Shown here: positions 13,610 to 26,754 of the stretch, in pieces
Position numbering within the stretch: position 1 is the first letter of the stretch
Layout: each line of letters begins with the position of its first letter
DNA from: Serinus canaria
Taxonomy: Eukaryota > Chordata > Aves > Passeriformes > Fringillidae
Length of the DNA stretch: 64,000 nt
Reading direction: 5' to 3'
NCBI RefSeq assembly: GCF_022539315.1
Contig: NC_066319.1
Span: 30,342,093-30,406,092, forward strand
The notes under the pieces: model-generated
Database searches by the model: none
Seen by the model: the letters and a program-made list of their open reading frames with translations, nothing else
Told to the model about the DNA's origin: nothing
Made by a program: the position numbers and the translations under genes

Positions 13610-13726
13610 AGGAGGGAGCTAATAATACCAAGGTTGCAGGTTCCATCCGTGTACAAACCATTCACTTCAGATTTGACTTGGTCATCCTTGTGGGTCCCTT
13701 CCAACTCAGAATATTCTGTGTGATTC
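13610..13726 (+). mobile_element. tRNA-Ile-derived SINE with CR1-like tail (TguSINE1-like), 5'-truncated
   Basis: The first half (about 13615-13660) resembles the 3' half of a tRNA-Ile: GAGCTAATAATACCAAGG corresponds to the anticodon loop and variable region, GGTTCCATCC to a decayed B box/T arm, and the end is ACCA-like. It is followed by a tail (GGGTCCCTTCCAACTCAGAA, then TATTCTGTG and GATTC) typical of avian CR1 3' ends. This head-plus-tail structure is that of the songbird TguSINE1 type, mobilised by CR1 machinery. The tRNA 5' half with the A box is absent; the sequence before 13610 does not match it. Substitutions in the B box indicate an old, inactive copy. It could also be a related CR1-tailed tRNA SINE of another bird lineage. 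Confidence 0.75.
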
Positions 13727-16700
13727 ACCTCCTTATTTCTTCATTTTGGCACTGTTATGCTTAGAGATTCTGAGAAGTGTACATTGGTACATCATACTGC
13801 ATGATAATGACCATTATTCATATGTTTTGTACAACTTCTTTATGGAGAAATTCTTTCTACATAGGGTATTACCTTTAGTTTCAACTATTCAGGTAGTACC
13901 AAAAAAAAGAAACCCGCTGTAATAAGTTGACATTGGAACACAGAAGATACTGACTGGACTTTGTAAGAAATGGTTCTTAATATGACCCATTTTTATTTTT
14001 CTATTCTGTCAGTTATGTTTAGGAGTAAATAGGTTTATTTGAATTCCTTCTCTAGAAGAGGTTTCACATTTCTAAATTATTCCGCTCAAGAGTATTCCTT
14101 CAAGAGTATATCTTCATAAGCTTTTTTCCCACCTCTTCATTATAATTTAAAGGGTAAATCAGTTGTGTAGTTAGTTACACTTCCCAAATGCAAGACCCAG
14201 TCAAAATTAAACACACCTCCATACTAATAATCTTCTCCCTTTGTATGTGCTCTGTCACTGCCCTTTTTTTTAGAACACTTCCCTATTCCTTATGTGGTTG
14301 TCTTAATCTTCTGACATGCAGAGGACTCCCCATTCCATTCTGGTGGGATCCAGTCATTATTCGTATCACATAGAACTATTGATGTTCTTTGTTTAAAACA
14401 ATATATTTTTCTTTTGATTGCATTTATCTTCCCTAGTGCATCAATGCAAAATGTAATTAATTATACTGTTGTATGTATATGTGTTGAACACTAGACAATG
14501 TTTGTTGCTAAGAAGAGTATTTAAATGTTCTGAATGCTTTCACTTTTTGAGATGTTCGTGGAAAAGAAGATTAAAACTGAATAACTGCTTCTACAAACAT
14601 GAGCATGTGGTTGCAGCAGTTCTTTTTTTCTTCCTAGCTGCTTTCCTTTCTGTAAACCAAAGCCTTCCTTCAAAGAAATATCAAGGAAGAGTGGTGTCTC
14701 TCAGCAGGGAGTCTTCATTCTGCAGGAAACAAACATTTTGTGCCTGTCCTCTGCTATTGGCTTAAATGTAATAGAAGCCTATTAAGAGTGTGCTGGAAGC
14801 TTCTCATTTGTGAGGAGCAGTCTACAGAGCCTTTTTTTTTGTTGTTGAAGTCATGTATATTACTTTCTCAAGGTAATTGCATATAAATATAACACACTGA
14901 TACAGTTTTTTATATATTTAACAGGTACATGTAATTGGGAGAGTAATTAGAGTTGTCTAGGGTTAGAATTTCACTCATAGACAATATCTTGTACTTATTT
15001 TTTGTTCAGGATAATTGATTGAGGAAATAAAACCCAGTTATAAGTACCAACAAGTGTTTTTATTGCTAGTATTTTTAGAGGCAAAGCTAGAAAGCAGTAG
15101 TGAGGTAAGTGACTTCAGAGTGATAGCAATAACCAGCTAAGAATTTTTAATTTACTAAAGGAGCAAAAGAATGGTGATCTTTTTGGTATTGTATGTAAAG
15201 GAAGGCATTGTAACCTATATTCGTGAGAGAAATTTCAAGTATAGTGTGTTATGGTGGTCCTTCTCAGAAAGGCATGTCTGTGAACTTACATAAAGATAAT
15301 AATAAACTTGAATTATGTTAATTCAAGAAATGACAGAATTGTATTTTACTGTATAGAATGTAGAGAGTATGTGCTTATTTGTGGAGAAAGATTAGAAATA
15401 GTCATCATGCATACATTATTCAGACTCTATGAGTGATACACTTAGACTGTAACCTGTAAATATTTTAGGTGTGAAGTATGGAGATTAATTAGGGGTGTCT
15501 GGTGAATTAATTCCAAAAGTCATTATGCAAACAAATGCCTTTCCACCTGAATGGTACAAAAATGGAATTATCAGTGCTTGAAATTACTGTATGAGTAACT
15601 TTGATTGGTTTTTCAGTCTCTTTCTCATTACCTCGTGACTTCCAGTTACTTTATAGATTTCTCAAGGTGTAACAGTGTATCTCTCTTTTTATTCAATCCA
15701 CCTGTCAAACACTCTTTGATGGGAGAAGTGTGAACACTGTCCTGTAATACAACTTCCAGTACAGAAATGGCCTTTTAATTTGTCTTTGTAGTCTTTATTT
15801 TCAATTATCTGTACTTCCTTATCTGAAAGTTTGCTTTTTAAATGTTTATAGTACAATAGTTTTAGTTATTTTATGACATTTTGTACTGTCACTAGGAGTT
15901 TCAGGTGCAATATATGTAAGCTAAAAAACTAAAGCATAGTTTTGGAAACAGAATTGGTAATGTAAGCAGGAAGATCAGCTGCAAATTTAGATTCCTTATG
16001 TTAATGGTATGTTTTTATTTTCATAAAAATGAATAAAGACAAATTAGTTTATATCTGTTTTGTTGTTGCATGCTAAAGAAATTGCCTTTTTTTTTCCTAA
16101 ATGCAAGTGTTGCTTAATAAGAGGATGATCATAATAGGAAAAGTAATATCTGTATCTTGCTTGGTTTTATACCAGGGGTTCATAACAGCATTTAGCTACC
16201 GAGTAAAGTGAGTGGACAAATCTTTTAATTAACCTCTGTCGTGATGCATCATGCCCCCTTCATTAAATAGATGTAACAGGGAGAAAAGCCAGTTGTTTCT
16301 AATAATTTTCAAGTGCTTTTGTGGTTTGTATACTTCAGTGTTCTGAAGGTCGGATAGAACTACCAGACCATAAAATCCAGCCAGCGAGAGATCTGGAGCT
16401 AAGAGAGCTCAAGGATTTATTAAGTGATGTGAAACTCTATTGTTTTGTGCATGTGTTACATAATTGCTGTCAGTGCAAGGCTGTTAAAATTCCCTGCTAG
16501 TAATAACACGAATACCATTTTATAGCTTCAAGAGGAGATAAAAGAAGTTTCTTAGTCAGCACTTCAACAATATCACAGCACATGTCAGTTTTATTATTCT
16601 GGGGCCTTCAGTTTTGGCAGATGCTCTCCATTCTGGCTGTGGTGTGCTAATTACCATATAAATTAAGCAGTGAAATAAGCTGAGTGCAGCCTTATCCCTG

Positions 16701-19700
16701 CTGTCTGTAACCAGGTTGCAAGTATCACAGTGTGAAACAGGCATAATTCAGGCTGATTATATTTAGAAGGCCACATTTTGAAATCCCGGACCTTTATCCC
16801 AATTCAAGTCAATTTTAGAAGTAAATTGAAGCTGTTTAGTTGCTGTGCAAACAGAGGGATCATTCTTTCTCCACAAGGTACTCTCCATAATAGCATTCCA
16901 GGAATTAGTTCAATCCATCCTGGTTAGATTCATAGCCACTAATTATATTTCAGCATGCATTCTAATGCTTCAAATTATATGTGTCCCTACTTTAATGAGT
17001 TGTAACTAGTCCTTAAATGGGGAGCTTTGCACTTTTCTTTTATATCTAACAGGCTTTGCTTTGGATTTTATGGGATTAAGCTGCTATGGAAAATCTAGGA
17101 AAGTAAGCTGAAATTAGTGGTTTTGTTTTATTTTGTTTTGTGCTTTTTCCCCCCGCGTAATACAATTAATTCTGCTCATTTGGGAAGCTTTGGAAATTGT
17201 TAAATCAAGAGTCCAAATGCAAGTTTTTCAGATGATAGTGGTAAGCCAGATATTTTTCTCCATGTGATAAACAACCACATGTGTCAAGACTGGGCAAAAA
17301 ATAAAGATTATGTAGGCAACTGATGCTTTTTAAAATCAGAAAAATTGTGTTGGAAAATAAAAGCCTCAAAAGAAAAATAGTCTATTACATAATTTTTTTT
17401 TTCTTTATGGTGTTGCATTACAGAAGTCAAAGCATTTTAGAGAATTGGATATGTTATGAATGGTGTAGTGGACACAAAAAAACATGGCCAGGCTTTCAGT
17501 GGGCAAGTGACAAAGCTGATGATGTAACTGCAATCTTTTGATTTAAATTTTTCTTTTAAATTCAGTGTCATGGAAAGAACAAGAGCAGAAACTTGTGCCA
17601 TCAGTGTTAGGTTACTGTTAGCTGTTTTTTGCTTTACTGGACTATTTTTTCTACATCAAAATGTGAATCCACAAAACTGCTGCATTAGAGATAACCTCTG
17701 ATCTTTAATAGGATGGAAAGTAAAATTTGCTTGCTTTCCACCTCTGAGGGATAATGTGCAAGATATATAAGTTATTAAATTTATAAGAATTCAAAAGGTA
17801 CTGAAATTCCTATCTTCTCAATTTACAAGTACTTTTGGAATAAAAACTGTTTTCCCTGTTTTGTTGATTTTATTCAAGTAGAGCAGATGGGTTTCCTTTT
17901 ACATTCTTGACATGAAACCAGCAGTGTAAACAGTGAGACAAAACTGAAATAATAGGAATTTTTAATCTTTAAATATCAGAATTATATTTAACTATTGTGG
18001 AAATAAACACTACTGTCAGACCCAATTCCAGCTCAGCTAATTTCATTATTCGTACTTCAACTCCTCTTTGGTGTAAGGTCATTCTTTTTTTCTGCTCTGA
18101 TATGTTGTTTGGTTGGGATCCTTTTCCTCTTTCCCCTTGTCCTTCAGTAAGCTTTTTTCAACAGCTGATTGACTAATTTTTTCTAACTGACAATTTCAAT
18201 ACTTTCATGCAGCACTTCAGTGGCCTTTAGAAACAAAGGTGGTACATAAAAATAAGCTCTTATTTGAATAGCTTGATTTTCAATTACTGAGGACTTGTAC
18301 TGTTAAATACTGGAGTAATCTTTTTGTGCGCATGTTGAATAAATTTTGATATGGTTAAAGAAGAGGCACCTCCAATCTACCAGATGGATGGTACACGACA
18401 TTTAATGACTTTTTCTCTTTTGAAGAGTCCTATTTCTTTCTCATTTTTGTAAACCTTTTCTGAAGATAGTATCGGGTAAACCATTTAAATAAAACCCACA
18501 TTTTCTGTATGTGTATCTACTCTATGCATTGTTATTAATTCTTGCTATATAATCACCTTCATTAGGGCTCTTCTGTGTGCATTTTCTTAAAAGATGACAT
18601 CAATTAAGACCTGCCATAATCTCACAACTTTTGAGAAGTCACTGAGTGGTATGACTGGATGTAGAGATCTGTTTGGGCAGAATAGTTTTAATATTGATTG
18701 CTGAAGTTACTACTTTGTTTTCAAAGCCAGACCTTTCAGTAAATGCTTCTTTTGGTAAGACCTTCATGGGAGTATTGTCTGTGCTTGTCAGATATCATCT
18801 GAGAACACAGGTAACAGTGGGTAAAACCAGTAATTGGTGCTGAGAATATGGGAAGGAAAGAGCTTGGTTAATCAGTAGAGATGTGTTACAGTTAAAGTTT
18901 GATAAACTGTTGAGCTTGCTTCATAAGCAAATACATACAACAAAACAACTCCAAGCTGCTAATTATATTATACTACATGACTTATTATCTGGATTTTTGC
19001 CAGGTAGAAAATGATTAGGCCAAATCTTACTTGTACTTTCACAGTTGACCTCCCAGTAATCCCACAGAGGAGGAAAAAAACCCAAAAAACAAACCCAAAA
19101 CTCAACCAAAACCCATGGGAAGTAATAATTTGTGGGGGAAAGTGGGCTTAAGTGTTGTCAAACTTCATATTGCTTCTTGAAAACTTTAATTACACTTCCA
19201 TCCTTTGCTCTTATTCATTCACAACTTTACCTATTCCGTTACAAAAAACAGTTTTAAATAAAAGTAAAATAATTATTTTATGTAGGTATCTAAGACATTG
19301 ATAGAACCTGTTACAGTAACTCCACATCCTGGCTTATGTATTTGAATGGAGCTCATGACTCTTTAGCTTTTCCTTCTCTGCTGTCTCTCAGGCTTCCTGT
19401 TTGTATTCTGTTTGCTATTATTTGTAGTGGGGTTTGTTTTTGAGTTTCAGAGTGTATCAGTGGACTAACATGTTAAGCAGGGCAATGTAGATCACAGCTA
19501 TTCCTCTTATGTTTAGCTAGTTTTGAATGTGGAGTTTACTTTTATAAATTCCATTGAGCAGGCAGATAACAGAAAACAAAATGCACTGTGAGAACAACAT
19601 ATTTTAATGTGCAATTTTAATTCTGATTAATGATTTTCTCTCATTTTGGTTTTGGAACACAGCATGCAGCAAACACTTTCTAATTCAATTTGTTCTTAAT

Positions 19701-22177
19701 CTTCTCAATTTAAAACCATTTCTGTGGTTTACCTCATAATTATGTATTTGAAACTATAAACTTCCAGGTGATGTGCAGATTTGCTAACTGCAAATAAATA
19801 TAAGGTTTAAGGTTAAAATAAGTAGTGTTGATGTGTAGTTTTGGTACAGGATACGAGAATCTCATGCAGAAATATTATTTATGTTCTGGTGAAAGCTAGA
19901 GAGAACAGTCAAGTTGTCTTAATTAGTCTCCATGTACCATTAAGTTTTACTAGGTTGGCTTTTTTCACTAAAAGGGAAAAGTTGTTGCCTAAAAAAAGCC
20001 TACACTATTCTTCCAAAGGTCTCCAAATGTGATATAGCCAAAAGGAAACAAACTAAGCAAGGTAAAGATGGGAATGACTTTCAGCTCTTTGATACAACAG
20101 AACTGCTAATGTCCTTAACAGAAGTTTTAGAAGAGTGTAAAAGCTAATAAAGTAATATAGTATAGGAACAATATAATATGCAAGACTGAAAATCCTGTTT
20201 TTGAGGAATTCATGGTACAGCAAGTTAAATTTTGAATTTAGTGATTTTAACAATCTGTCTGGCTTGAACTAGCTAAACAGTCTCTGTAGGAGAACATTTA
20301 AAGTACAGTCTAATTAATCATTAATACAGTTTAGTGAAATGAATGCCCCCTGCAATGAGTTTGCTCTATCTGCATAGCAGCCAGTTGTCAGCCACAGCTG
20401 AAAATTGCAAATGCTTTCTGCTCTGAAGAAAAGCATTCAATTTTTGGATACTTGTTAATGCAAAAAATACAAGAGGAAAAAAAATAAAGGTACGCTAGAT
20501 TTGAAGTGAAGTTGTGTGAATGTACTCTGAATCATTCTTGCATAGCTGCCTAGTTCAAAATGCCTGAAGACAATTAATATGTATTTCAGCTTCATAGGCT
20601 GTTAAGTATTACTTTGGCCCCAAATAATGCAGTCTTCAAATAACTAAACAATAATTTAAAAAATGCTCTATTTCTGTTAGTTTAACATCCTAATTTTGGA
20701 AGCTGGTGGAAGCTTTCAGCCTTTTGAGTTTCTTTTTGTTAAGAAAGGAGAACTCTGCCCAAAATTCTGTGTGCTGCCAGATTGTCTGTGTACAAGGTTT
20801 TAACTGTAGATGCAGTTAGGCGAATGTCAGGTAAATTCAGAAAGGGAGATTACTTATATAAGTTAATTTATAAGTCAAATATTATTTTTTTCTCTACGTA
20901 ACTAAGATTTTTTCCCCAGAATTATCTGCTAATTCATACTGTATTTAATCACTATATCTCTGTCAGGTAAGAGACATATAAGAACTTAAGTCATTGCAAG
21001 ACCAGTCACTTTAGAAACTCTTGATTTTATATAAACAAGTGTACAGTGCAAGAAAGGCTACATTCAACTAAATGAAATCCACTAAGTCCTGCATGTGCAT
21101 TCAAGTGCACTCTGTGAATGCTGTTTGTACTGGGGTGTCAGCTTGCCTCAAACTTATTTAAAAAAGCCCTTCCTGCAGTTTTTAGATTGTACTTTAAATG
21201 TTTAAGGAGTCTGCTGAAGTCTTAAGTCAGTTGAAGGTTCTAAGCTAAAGCTAGTCATAATCTGTGCTCGTGATTGCCATTAGTAAAATTGGAAATTCTG
21301 TTAGACTTGTTTTTACTAGTTTACCTTTTGAAAAACGAGAAAGTTAGACAGATGTCCTTTCATTTTGAGCAGAATACTGTTATTCTATATTTTGAGTACA
21401 GGATGAGTATTATAGCTTGGATAAAATAAGAAGTCTTTCATTCTCAGGCCAATCTAGTTTCAAGGAATGTCATTTATGTGGTAATTTCTTTCAGCATTTA
21501 TTTCCTGTCCTAAATCTTGAATGAATCAAATGGAATATATTACCTGTGGCATAGATTTTAAAATAGTATCATCTTGACTATCTCTTTGCAAGGAGGGAGA
21601 ATATCCTGACACTGTGCTGCTTCTTAGGCTTTCATACAACTCAGTAAATTAGTTAATCAGAATTACTGCTTATTTTGAACATTTTCTTTAGATATGAATA
21701 TACCTGCATGATAGTATTTAGAGGTAAACTAGGCAGTTGTTTAATGAGCCATAACATTTATGGTTTTTGGAACAGTTTATCATAAATGTTCAAGAGCCAT
21801 ATTCTTTTTTATGTTTTTGTATGTGAGAAAGAGCAAAATACATATTTAAAGAAGAATATTCAAAATGAAATTAATTTTCTTTAACCCATTACTCTTCTTC
21901 TTCTTTGTAGATATTTTGTGTTTTAGCACAGTAGCCTTAACAAAGAATTCTAGAATAGGAAACTGGTGATAATAGAAACAGTGGTCTTGTATCTCAGACT
22001 TCTCCAGTGAACTGATAGTATGCAAGTTGTTCAAAACATTTATCTAAACATCACAAATATTTTCACTTAACCTAGTGACATAGTTCTGAACATAGTTCTG
22101 AAATAAATGGAAATAAATGTTTTAAAAATTGTTTTTCTGCCACATATAGTATGGTTTTGACTAAGAAGGTGCACATA
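13727..22177. other. intronic stretch without recognised gene or element
   Basis: AT-rich intronic DNA. An A/C-rich stretch occurs at 19074-19114. The block 16540-17040 has several TAATTA-type motifs and balanced composition and may be a conserved noncoding element (see findings). No exons, RNA genes or mobile elements were recognised; open frames are below about 100 codons. Confidence 0.55.
19074..19114. repeat. A/C-rich simple repeat
   Basis: A low-complexity stretch built from runs of A interrupted by C pairs and triplets (AAACCC-like units). A similar stretch is found at 56557-56597. Confidence 0.7.
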
Positions 22178-22575
22178 GACTCATTAAGTTTAGAAAAGAT
22201 CTTTCATGCCATTGAGTCCAACCCAGAACTGCCAAGTCCACCTCTCAGCTATGTCCCTGAAGTGCCACACCTACACATCATTTATATACCTCCAGGGGTG
22301 ATAACTCAACCACTTCCCTGGGAAGCCTGCTCCAATGCCTGACCACCCTTTCAGTGAAGAAATATCCAGTCTAATCCTCCTGTGGTGCAACTTGAGGCAG
22401 TATCCTCTGTCCTGTCACTCATTTCATGGCAAAACATCCATCTGCCTGCAATCTTCTTTCGGTAGTTGTAGGGAGCAATGAAGTCCCCCCTTGAGCCTCC
22501 TCTTCTCTGGGCTAAACAAGCCCAGCTCCCCCAGCAGCTCTAGCAGGACTTGTGCTCCAGATCCTTCACCCCCTT
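22178..22575 (-). mobile_element. CR1 LINE 3' fragment, minus strand
   Basis: The + strand reads as the reverse complement of a CR1 3' end. Recognisable pieces in order are GAGTCCAACCCA, a CTCCAGGGGTGATAACTC segment, CCACTTCCCTGGGAAGCCTG, CTTTCAGTGAAGAAAT, TGGTGCAACTTGAGGC and TCCTCTTCTCTGGGCTAAAC ending in GCTCCAGATCCTTCACC. These are standard CR1 3' region signatures in birds. The copy is 5'-truncated, as is usual for CR1, and shows many substitutions. The open frame at 22151-22342 is a chance frame inside it. Confidence 0.93.
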
Positions 22576-23305
22576 TATTTTTCTTCTTTGACTCTGAATT
22601 TTGTTAACTAGTAACATTATCAATAACATAAAATACTGTGGTAAGTCAAAAGGTGTATTTAGTGTTCGAGCATTAGTAATGCATAAGTTATGCAAAGCAG
22701 TAAGAAAAAGGAACTAGCTGTTGAAAATACCATACTTAGGGTGAGAGACAGAACACAATGAATGATGCCTTTAGCTCAGTACAGTATCTGTTTTGTATAC
22801 TTTCATGTTTTCAGAATTAAAACTTAGATTACTGGGTTTGTTAGAAAAAGGGAATATTGGTCAAAGAGCTCTTTAAACTATTACTATATAGACAATGCTA
22901 GAAATAATTTTCATCTTGAGTTACCATATTTTTTTGTTCTGACAGATTTATCAGGACCTTTCATATAAAAGATGGAATAGTAGGAAATGTCTTAGGCTTA
23001 TTTGCTGTGAAAGCAGAATGCGTACACATAACAAATGTGTTATTCTTCCATTATAGTTTATAACAGCAGGGTGATAGTTTGGCTTAGGGTGTCTGAAATG
23101 TCAGTAGCTTATCTCTAACTTTTGGCATCCTTTAATAGTGTTTATGCTTTATTGGCATATACCTGCACAACTATCTTTAATAAAATGGGAAACCTTGCTA
23201 TAAGTGGGGTTTTGTTAGTGGGACAAGTAGACTAAACAGTAAAGATGATTAAGTGTCAGAATTCATATTGGATTTCAAAGTGTCTTGCTTCAGACATGCT
23301 ATTGA

Positions 23306-23336
23306 GTTCTCTTTCATACCATACATGAAAGAGAAC
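23306..23336. repeat. 12-bp perfect inverted repeat with 7-base loop
   Basis: GTTCTCTTTCAT (23306-23317) and ATGAAAGAGAAC (23325-23336) are exact reverse complements around the loop ACCATAC. The stem could fold as RNA or cruciform. It is too short for a typical pre-miRNA and no extended pairing is seen outside the arms. Confidence 0.85.
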
Positions 23337-23700
23337 ATAACATAACATACATTGCTAGACATAACCATCTCCTCACTTTTGGTTTCAATTGTTTTCCCTC
23401 TCCAGAACCAACATAATAGTTCTGTTTAAAATATGAGGTCAGTATTTGTGTATTTAGATGCTTCTATAGTAATGAAGTTTCACAGAGGCTGTAATTATAT
23501 ACTTGCATTTACTGTCAAGGGGTAAATTGAGTGGCTTTGTCACGATTAGGTGTACATGCTTAAGGGTGTTGAAGTATGAAGAGTGTACCTATTTAATATT
23601 TTATGATCTCTTCAGTCTGTCTTCACTACTTAAATTCATATTATAAATGTCTGATCCTGAAGGTCCATGCTTGTAATGTGAATTAAAGTACTATCTATAA

Positions 23701-23748
23701 TTTTTTTTTAGGTTTTTAGTTTTTTGGTTTTTTTTTTTTTTTTTTTTT
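23701..23748. repeat. T-rich tract with T21 run
   Basis: T-rich low-complexity sequence ending in a run of 21 T at 23728-23748. Confidence 0.9.
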
Positions 23749-26741
23749 GCATTTATTTAGGATGAGGCCTGTAATTTGCATTGCTTTAAATTATGGAAGT
23801 GGCAGAAAAGTAACATAACTCATTATTCTGGCCTATGCCCATGAGATAGTTTTAAAAAATAATTCAACAAAATGTCTAGACCATTTCAGAGATTTCATAC
23901 ATAGCAAAAATGTATGTTTTTAGGATAAAAGTGCAATTTTCTGGTAAGTGGAATGCTTCTTTGCATTTTCTTTATGGCAGTAACAACTATGAACTTCCTC
24001 CAGCTACACTAAAAGGTGGGCAAAAATATTATGACAGTCCTATGCGTGAAGTTTGACTTCTATGTGATTTTTAAATTATTGCTAGTGAAGTTTATGCATG
24101 TGTATTCAGTTGTGTATGCTTGCTTAGTTGCTGCCTTGCCAAGTCAGGCCTTAGAAATCAGGGCTAAATTTTCAAAACACTGTGGCATCAGTAAACTCTG
24201 CATAGTGCACATAGGCTGTTCAGAGTCATTTTCTCATGCAAATTTCCTGTGCATATCTAGTTGCTGCTTTTACCATAGTAACATGGAGATTTGCTTTCAC
24301 AATAGGAAAGTGCCCATTGTGTGCACATAATAAATTAGATGCATAACTCTAATCATGTGAAAAGAGTTTTTTGCATGACCAGATGAGACATTGCAAGGTA
24401 GCTGTTACTCCTTGAGATGGCCGGCTGTGAAAAGAGCCAATGAAAAAAGGGACAGATCATCCTTTTTTCCATCTTGGTAGTTGTCTCATATGTTTAATCA
24501 TTTTAAAAACTTGGTTTTGTCTCTTTACTGGTCAGGAAATATTAATCTTCCAATATGTAAATCATATCATTGTTTAAGCAATGGTTCATATGCATGAATT
24601 TTGTATAAAGGAATAAAACTTTTTTTGCTATGTCATATGGTTTGACTGGATGTGGTTTCTACTTGCACTCTTTAAATGTATGATTACTGATCTACTTAAA
24701 GACCAACTATTTTCTACTTTTATGGGAAACAGATGGAATGTCTGGAATTCCACTTACAAAAAGGAATCTGTATCCTGCTGAGTAATAGCAAGATGGTTGT
24801 CTTTTTTTCCTAGCTGCAGATGTAAAATTCAATACCGAAAGGCATGCAAAATATTGAAGGTGATTTATGGTTAAGATTTAATATTGTTCCTTAAATTACA
24901 TAGCTATAAGAAGTATATCTGGCTGCAGGATTAATTTCAAGAGATGTAGCTTAATATTTTATTGGAGAAATATATTTCTAAAGGTAAAACAGAAGTAACA
25001 GGTTTGTGTTTCAGTTGTTCATATTATTTGTATTTTTTATTTCATGTATTTGTTGCTGTTTGTAAGCATTTATTACCTGCATGTGTATTTCCTATGACTT
25101 TACCAGAGCAACTAAAACTGCATTGCATTGTTGAATGTGTTTTGCTTATGTTGATGACAGCAGAAACAGGAGATGCTCAGAAACTTGAAAGATATAGCTT
25201 TATATATTATTAAGAAATTTAAATACATGATTCTTAAGACTTAAATATCAGCCACTTCTGACAACAGCAATGAACCAAAATGTTGCTTCACTTCCATCAA
25301 TAACTGTAATGCAGATAAGCAATGCATGTATAATCTTCTTTTATGGGTTGGACATGTATAATTATTTTAAGCAGATGATAATTTGCATTTACCCAGAAAA
25401 ATTCCTGACATTTCTTTCATTGATAACATTTTGTAATTATTTTCTAGTTATCAGCCTTTTTTCTGAGGAAAAGTATTGTAATAAGAGGAGGACTTTAGAA
25501 ATAATAAATGTAAAGAACCTCAAGCCATTACTCAGTTTGAAGCAGATATGTGGGGATAAAATAGCAATTACCCTCTTTCTTTACTTGTGTGGATTTTAAA
25601 TAGTGTGAACTATGTGTCTGCATTCCTCAGATTTGATGATTTTAGCAAATCATTGTTATTTTTATAATAAATTAACTCTTAATTTTCTTCTTCAAGAAAA
25701 TATTGAGTTAGCAGTGAAGAAGTATCACCAGTTTCTATCTTAAAAATATTTAATTGAACATCATTTTTATGCTATCAGAAATCCAATTTTAAATTTGAAG
25801 TCCTGCATAAAGACTTTTGAGCACTTGTTTGTGGCAAATAGAGGCAAAAAAAAAAACCAGACTGGCAAGTCGTGTTGTTGACTGCTCTTCAGAAGTGCAC
25901 CATAGACATATACAATTCATAAAGGTATTTTTAAAAATTTAGAATGAAACTGTCAAAAGCAACTTAGAATTCGGCTAAGCACAAGAATCTTCATTCTGCA
26001 ACCCTCTGGTTATTGAAATCACAGTGCTAATCTGTTATGGACATCTAGTAATTGGAAAAATTCCACACGTCTAGGAAATGGAATTAATGGCTCCTTTTTT
26101 TTTCATGTTGGGAGAACTAATTGTTACAAACATCCAGAGTAGAAGTGTGGGAGAACAATATTTAAGTTGTACCAGCTGTATGTTTGAAGTCAAGCACTTC
26201 ATGCCTCTGAAAAACTAGCAGTGAGAAATATGCACTGTTTCAAAGGGGGAAATATGATTTTGGGAGCTGGAGATTTTTTGGTGTAATGAAAGCATAGAGT
26301 TCATGCTGAAATAATTGGAATTCAGTCTCCTAATTGGGTTTTATAAATCTCATTTTATAGGGTTAGAATACTTGGTTTCTTGACCTGCTTTTTTGTGTAA
26401 TTGATAATGATATTTCTGTTGGTACTGGCTGAGTCATTTAGACCTCTATATACAGATCAGAACATGGGTACCTGAGTGTTCACCAGTTTGCCTCCCTTTT
26501 CTAGTCTAGTTTGATTTATCTTTTAATTGCTTCCATAGATTTTGGGGCTTGGCTTTTTAGACTAATTCAAGGAAGTAAGTTTATTTTACTATTTTATTTC
26601 TGCCTTTAAACACCGAGTATATTACTGTGTCCATTAATTGTGCTCAGTAAATGAATATGCTTTAAGTCCAGAAAGAGGAGTATTTTGTAGGTTTCCTTAA
26701 ATTAAGGACAAGACTTTTGGAGATAATGATGTCATTTTGGT

Positions 26742-26754
26742 GGGGGGGGGGGGG
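26742..26754. repeat. G13 homopolymer
   Basis: A run of 13 G in AT-rich intronic DNA, preceded by GGT. It could form a G-quadruplex-like structure and is prone to length error in sequencing. Confidence 0.85.

Noticed and set aside
13615..13662. Possible tRNA-Ile gene
   Set aside because: Only the 3' half of a tRNA is present, with a damaged B box and no A box or full cloverleaf, and it is fused to a CR1 tail; it is a SINE fragment.
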